A stretch of 64,000 bases of DNA, taken from CBDFHB01 sp965250115. GTDB lineage: Bacteria; Acidobacteriota; Vicinamibacteria; Marinacidobacterales; SMYC01. Of the stretch, positions 60,419 to 64,000 are shown piece by piece (position 1 is the stretch's first letter; each line of letters opens with the position of its first letter). The stretch is from the NCBI GenBank assembly GCA_965250115.1, contig CBDFNJ010000001.1, positions 1,736,001-1,800,000 of the forward strand, in the 5' to 3' direction. Position numbers and translations under genes: made by a program. Below the pieces are notes generated by a model. The model worked only from the letters and a program-made list of their open reading frames with translations. It was not told the origin of the DNA and ran no database searches.

Positions 60419-61885
60419 ATGTGCTACGACCCACGCGATCATCCTAGACCGTACCCCTTCCTGACCCGCCGCGAGATGTTACGGCAGACCTCGACAGGGT
60501 TCGGCATGCTCGCCCTGTCGGCGCTCATGGCCGACCCGTCCTACGCCGGACTGGGCCAGGAGCTCGCCGACCGGTCCCTGGCGGCGAAAACGCCGCCCTT
60601 AGCGCCCAGGGTGAAGAACGTCATCTTTTGTTACATGTCGGGGGCGCTCTCGCAAGTCGACTCCTTCGATCCCAAACCGCGGCTCGCGGCTGAGGCCGGG
60701 GAGCCGATGCCGTTCCAGATCGAACGGACGATGTTCAACCGGAACGGCACCATCATGCCGAGTCCCTGGGAGTTCACACGTTACGGGCAGAGCGGCATCC
60801 CGGTGAGCGCGTTGTTCCCGCACATAGGGAGCGTCGCCGACGAGTTGACCGTCATCCGCTCGATGACCGCCCCGTTCACAGATCACGCCCAGGCGAATTT
60901 CTACTTCCATTGCGGCATGCCGTTCACGGGGTTCCCCAGCATGGGCTCCTGGATCACCTACGGGCTCGGCACCGAGAACCAGAATCTCCCGGGATTCGTG
61001 GTGCTGGCCAGCGGCGGTATCCCGGTCGGCGGGGTCAACATGTACGGCAACGGGTTCCTCCCGGTGATTCATCAAGGTTCGATCATCTACCCGGAGAGAT
61101 CCGAGCCGCTCAACAACGTCCGACCAAGCGAGACGGACCAACAGCAGCGCGACCGGCTGCGTGTTATCGGCGACATAAACGCCGGGTTTCTCGAGCGGAT
61201 CGGTGGGGACCGGCAGGTCGAGGCGGCGATCGACAATTATGAGATCGCCTACCGCATGCAGACGGCGGTGCCCGAGCTAGTCGATCTGGCCGGCGAGACC
61301 GAGGCGACCAAGAAACTCTATGGGCTCGATTCGCCGAACACCTCCACGGCCGCCTATGGGCGCCAGTGTCTGTTGGCGCGCCGCCTCGTCGAACGGGGAG
61401 TCCGGTTTATCGAGCTGACCATGGTAGGGACGGAAAACACCGGCCAGTTGGACCAGGCCCCCTGGGACCAGCACAGTAGGCTCGAGTACGGGCACGCCGC
61501 GAACGCGATGACCGTCGACCAGCCGGTGGCCGGGTTGGTCAAGGATCTCAAGTCACGCGGGTTGCTCGACGAGACGCTCGTCATCTTCTCGGGCGAGTTC
61601 GGACGGACTCCGTTCCGGCAGTTCCCCAACGACGGACGCGATCACAACCCCCATGGCTTCAGCCTCTGGTTAGCCGGCGGTGGCCTCAAGAAAGGGTTCA
61701 TCCATGGCCAGACCGATGAGTATGGCTACCGAGCCGTCGAGAACGCCCACACCGTGCGGGACCTGCATGCCACCGTGCTCACCTTGCTTGGTCTCGACTA
61801 TCGAGGCTTGACCTACCGGTTCGGCGGGCGCGACATCCGCCTGGCTGACGTCGACGGGCACCCGATCCGCGGCATACTCGCATAG
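60419..61885 (+). CDS. DUF1501 domain protein, Tat-exported
   Basis: 488 residues. The N-terminal TRREMLRQTSTGFGMLALSA is a twin-arginine signal. VIFCYMSGALSQVDSFDPKP, FTDHAQANFYFHCGMP, VIFSGEFGRTPFRQ and DGRDHNPHGFSLWLAGGGLK are the metal-site-like segments of DUF1501, a branch of the alkaline phosphatase/sulfatase fold. It is in an operon with the PSD1/DUF1553 gene, the standard pairing. It probably acts in the periplasm with that partner. Confidence 0.9.
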   Translation: MCYDPRDHPRPYPFLTRREMLRQTSTGFGMLALSALMADPSYAGLGQELADRSLAAKTPPLAPRVKNVIFCYMSGALSQVDSFDPKPRLAAEAGEPMPFQIERTMFNRNGTIMPSPWEFTRYGQSGIPVSALFPHIGSVADELTVIRSMTAPFTDHAQANFYFHCGMPFTGFPSMGSWITYGLGTENQNLPGFVVLASGGIPVGGVNMYGNGFLPVIHQGSIIYPERSEPLNNVRPSETDQQQRDRLRVIGDINAGFLERIGGDRQVEAAIDNYEIAYRMQTAVPELVDLAGETEATKKLYGLDSPNTSTAAYGRQCLLARRLVERGVRFIELTMVGTENTGQLDQAPWDQHSRLEYGHAANAMTVDQPVAGLVKDLKSRGLLDETLVIFSGEFGRTPFRQFPNDGRDHNPHGFSLWLAGGGLKKGFIHGQTDEYGYRAVENAHTVRDLHATVLTLLGLDYRGLTYRFGGRDIRLADVDGHPIRGILA

Positions 61886-61987
61886 CAGACTGCTCGAGAG
61901 GCGCCGCCGGTGGAGGAGCAGCAGGAGACCGACCAAGCCGAACAAGATCAGGAGTTGGGTCGGGACTTCGATGGGACAGCTTTGCAG

Positions 61988-62207
61988 AAAGTGTCTTCGC
62001 CCCCGGCAACCCCGAGGTCGTCCTGTCAGGGACATACCTTACGAGCCCCAGAGGAATCGCCCAAGGACGCACCTATGACGTCTCCCCGGACGGCGTTTCC
62101 TAATGATCAGGGAACGCGGTCCGCGCGACGAGACCGAACCCACGCAGCTGATCCTCGTCCAAAACTGGCTCGAGGAGCTGAAACGTCTCGTTCCGGTGGA
62201 CAATTAG
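61988..62207 (+). pseudogene. C-terminal remnant of a PD40/WD40-type protein
   Basis: VFAPGNPEVVLSGTYL and GRTYDVSPDG in one frame, then RFLMIRERG and LILVQNWLEELKRLVPVDN in another, joined by a one- or two-base slip near 62,097. This is the usual end of TolB-like repeat domains attached to bacterial Ser/Thr kinases and related proteins (YDVSPDGRRFLMI...NWFEELKRL). The rest of the gene is absent; the DUF1501 gene precedes it directly. Confidence 0.65.
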
Positions 62208-62270
62208 CAGAAGCTCGTAAGCTTTGAAAAAGCGTCGCTATTTTGTCGCACGCGCAATGGAAAGCGAGAT

Positions 62271-63661
62271 TTACGGCGGGCGCCGGTAGGTGAACCTGAT
62301 TCGCTCGTCAGGGGCGCCCAAGCGGAAAATGATGATGCGCTCGTTCGCGATGACGACGTGACCGCGCTCGGCGCGGATGCTGCCCGCCACGAAATCCTGC
62401 ACGCCGGTAAAGTCAAACTGCCAATAACTCTCTCCGCCGACAATCGAGGTCGTATACGCTTCGATGGTGTTCTTCCCCGACTGTCCGGCAAATTGATGGC
62501 GAAAGGGACCGGAATTATTCGTCGTATCGATTTGCGAGCCGTTCAGAAGAACGCGACCCTCGGCGGTTCCGTCGAGAGGCCGTACACGGAGAAAGCTAGT
62601 CATCGAGGTCCGGACTTCCCTCGACGGCGGCGCTTTTTGATCAATCTTCCACGTCCCGAGCGTGATCGTGTCCGTGCTGGAGTCCGTCTCGGTCACGACT
62701 AGCTTGACCGTGATGAGCTCGTTGTCGCAGCCACCGCCCGACGTTGCACCAATGTTCCAATCCACGTCAATGACCGGATTCGATAACGGCGACGGGTTGT
62801 ATGTTCCGGCCGCCATGAGCCCCGCCGTGTCCACCACCCACTGGTAGGTGGCGATAGGTCCCGTCGAGCAGCTCGCGTTCCACCGATGCAGGCAAGAGTT
62901 CAGCTTCCCGCCGTAGGTGAAACAGGCGGCGACGCTGGGAGCGACGGTCGTCGTGGCGACACTGGTGGTCGGAGCAATGGTCGTTGTGCTGCTGGCGGTC
63001 GACGTGATACTGCTCGAACCTCCGAGCACCGTGGTCGTGGGTGCGCCGGCACCGTGGTCGCCGGCGCTGACGTGGTCGGGCCCGGCCCCGGTGCCGGTGT
63101 CGAGCTCGTGGAGCCCGCAGTTACGGCGGATGTGGTCGCCGCAGACGACGGCGGGACCCCGGCGATGCCGGACGATGTCGTCGCGTCATCTCCGCCGGTT
63201 GTCAATACCGCCGCGCCCGCACCCGCGGCCACGGCACTACCGGCCGGCTCCTGGCGACAGCCACCGCGAACGTCCGCGTCGTACTCCCGTGAGCGGGCGG
63301 TGCTGAACGCGGAATCCAACGCCTCGAGGTAGTAGATGACCTGCCGGGTCTCAGGAGACGGTTGCGGAAGGATGCCGACGTATTGGCCGTCCCGGTAGGT
63401 CATCTCGACGTAGTAAAAGTCCCGGTAGAGACTCGAGCGGAAATAGACCTTGGCCGTTTGAACGTCGTCCTCGGGGTCGATCCCCGACAGCACCACGACG
63501 AACTCACCCTGGCGCATACAGTCGAGCTCTGAATGTTCGATGATCGGTTGTGCGTGAAGCGTCGCTTCCGTGAAGACGGCGACGGCGGTCCACACCACTA
63601 CCCGGCGCAATAAAACAAGAAGCTTTCCTTTTCTGCGGTTGGGCCCGAAGGGATAGCTCAT
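62271..63661 (-). pseudogene. Thr/Ser-rich extracellular protein, single frameshift
   Basis: The N-terminus has a membrane/signal helix (LVLLRRVVVWTAVAVFTEAT). Domain 1 (about residues 40-130) includes EFVVVLSGIDPEDDV and QVIYYLEALDSAFSTAR. A low-complexity Thr/Ser/Pro/Ala linker follows, in which a slip near 63,045 changes frame (GPTTSAPATT to APTTTVLGG). Domain 2 starts at ACFTYGGKLNSCLHRWN and looks like a PKD/Ig-type beta domain; a last domain ends RIRFTYRRPP. It is probably anchored or secreted, with an O-glycosylated or flexible linker. I do not recognise a named family. Confidence 0.65.
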
Positions 63662-63784
63662 CCTATTTGACGTACGGCGACGATGCCGACGGCCTCACGA
63701 GCCCAAGAACGGGCACGATAGGGAAAAATCAAAGTATTTGAGCAGGTGCCCAGAACACACGAAGACCTTGTTGTCGCTCGAGTG

Positions 63785-64000
63785 CTAAGAACGGAGCAGC
63801 TCTTGCTTTCCGTTCGCCAGCGGCTTTCCAATGACTCCACAGCAGCGCGCACACGCCGGCAATGTGCCGCCGGCATGCTTCAGAAGCTTCCGAAATTCTA
63901 GGAAGCGGGCGTTGTTCCACAGTTCTGCAAGCGGAGTACGTGTTAGGTTTCCTACCGGGAAATCGTAGCACCTGCCGTGGGCCGGTATCACGGTTCCATC
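63785..64000 (-). CDS. radical SAM/SPASM protein, C-terminus only
   Basis: The frame is open to the window edge. GRCYDFPVGNLTRTPLAELW and ACARCCGV are typical of the SPASM domain that binds auxiliary 4Fe-4S clusters in radical SAM peptide- or sugar-modifying enzymes. It ends 123 bp before the surface-protein start on the same strand. The radical SAM core lies outside the window, so the substrate is unknown. Confidence 0.8.
   Translation of the reverse strand, partial: DGTVIPAHGRCYDFPVGNLTRTPLAELWNNARFLEFRKLLKHAGGTLPACARCCGVIGKPLANGKQELLRS

Noticed and set aside
63000..63300. Repetitive codons as a possible tandem repeat or CRISPR-like array
   Set aside because: These are Thr/Ser/Pro/Ala codons of a low-complexity linker; there are no regular spacers or repeat units.

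Overview
The window is a GC-rich bacterial chromosome segment, most likely from an uncultured or poorly described Acidobacteriota-like organism. This is inferred from the style of the 16S sequence and from the mix of PSD1/DUF1553 with DUF1501 genes, DUF3179 and SIMPL proteins, a rhomboid protease and heptosyltransferase-type LPS genes; lineage was not tested by alignment. Genes are dense on both strands and often overlap by 4 bp (ATGA, GTGA or TTGA).

Left part (1-25.8 kb) is mostly housekeeping. It holds a SWIM zinc-finger protein end, rhomboid protease, cysteine synthase-like enzyme, DoxX protein, argG-argH behind a clear double ARG box, a decayed sulfatase island bounded by a 78-bp direct repeat and an IS91 remnant, a heptosyltransferase and 2OG oxygenase, a pair of SPFH proteins, a response regulator/histidine kinase/PAP2 operon, an isoprenylcysteine-methyltransferase-like protein, an ISAzo13-type element, a racemase plus core glycosyltransferase, purM-purN-tyrS, a SIMPL protein and a broken msrP.

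Middle part (25.8-31.8 kb) is one complete rRNA operon, 16S - tRNA-Ile(GAT) - tRNA-Ala(TGC) - 23S - 5S. It has boxA sites, a perfect 23-bp hairpin after tRNA-Ala, a terminator and, most strikingly, a 326-nt group I intron inside 23S helix 69 (E. coli position 1917). P1, P10 and P7 pairings can be read directly.

Right part A (32-42.6 kb) is an insertion-sequence pile-up. Two inverted IS256-type copies flank an IS3 remnant; a third, 5'-truncated IS256 copy is interrupted by an ISAzo13-type element, which is itself interrupted by an IS21-type element (TG...CA ends, 5-bp target duplication).

Right part B (42.6-54.5 kb) is an accessory island: a GT4 glycosyltransferase, a coiled-coil protein, several rve-integrase transposases (some truncated), a PIN/RHH toxin-antitoxin pair, and an IS with ~100-bp inverted repeats. 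Into one of those repeats a 3,050-bp IS1595-type transposon has inserted with an exact 8-bp target duplication. That transposon carries an overlapping cargo operon: an unknown protein, a DNA methyltransferase-HNH fusion and a 54-residue basic protein. This is the best candidate for an under-described mobile system.

Right end (54.5-64 kb) holds an acetamidase cut by an IS5-type element, a DUF3179 protein, a PSD1/DUF1553 plus DUF1501 pair, a PD40-repeat protein remnant, a Thr/Ser-rich surface protein and the C-terminus of a radical SAM/SPASM protein.

Many genes carry single-base frameshifts. Four carry an in-frame stop exactly where a conserved tryptophan is expected (TGG to TAG or TGA). Either the region is decaying or the assembly has residual base errors; the sequence alone cannot decide.
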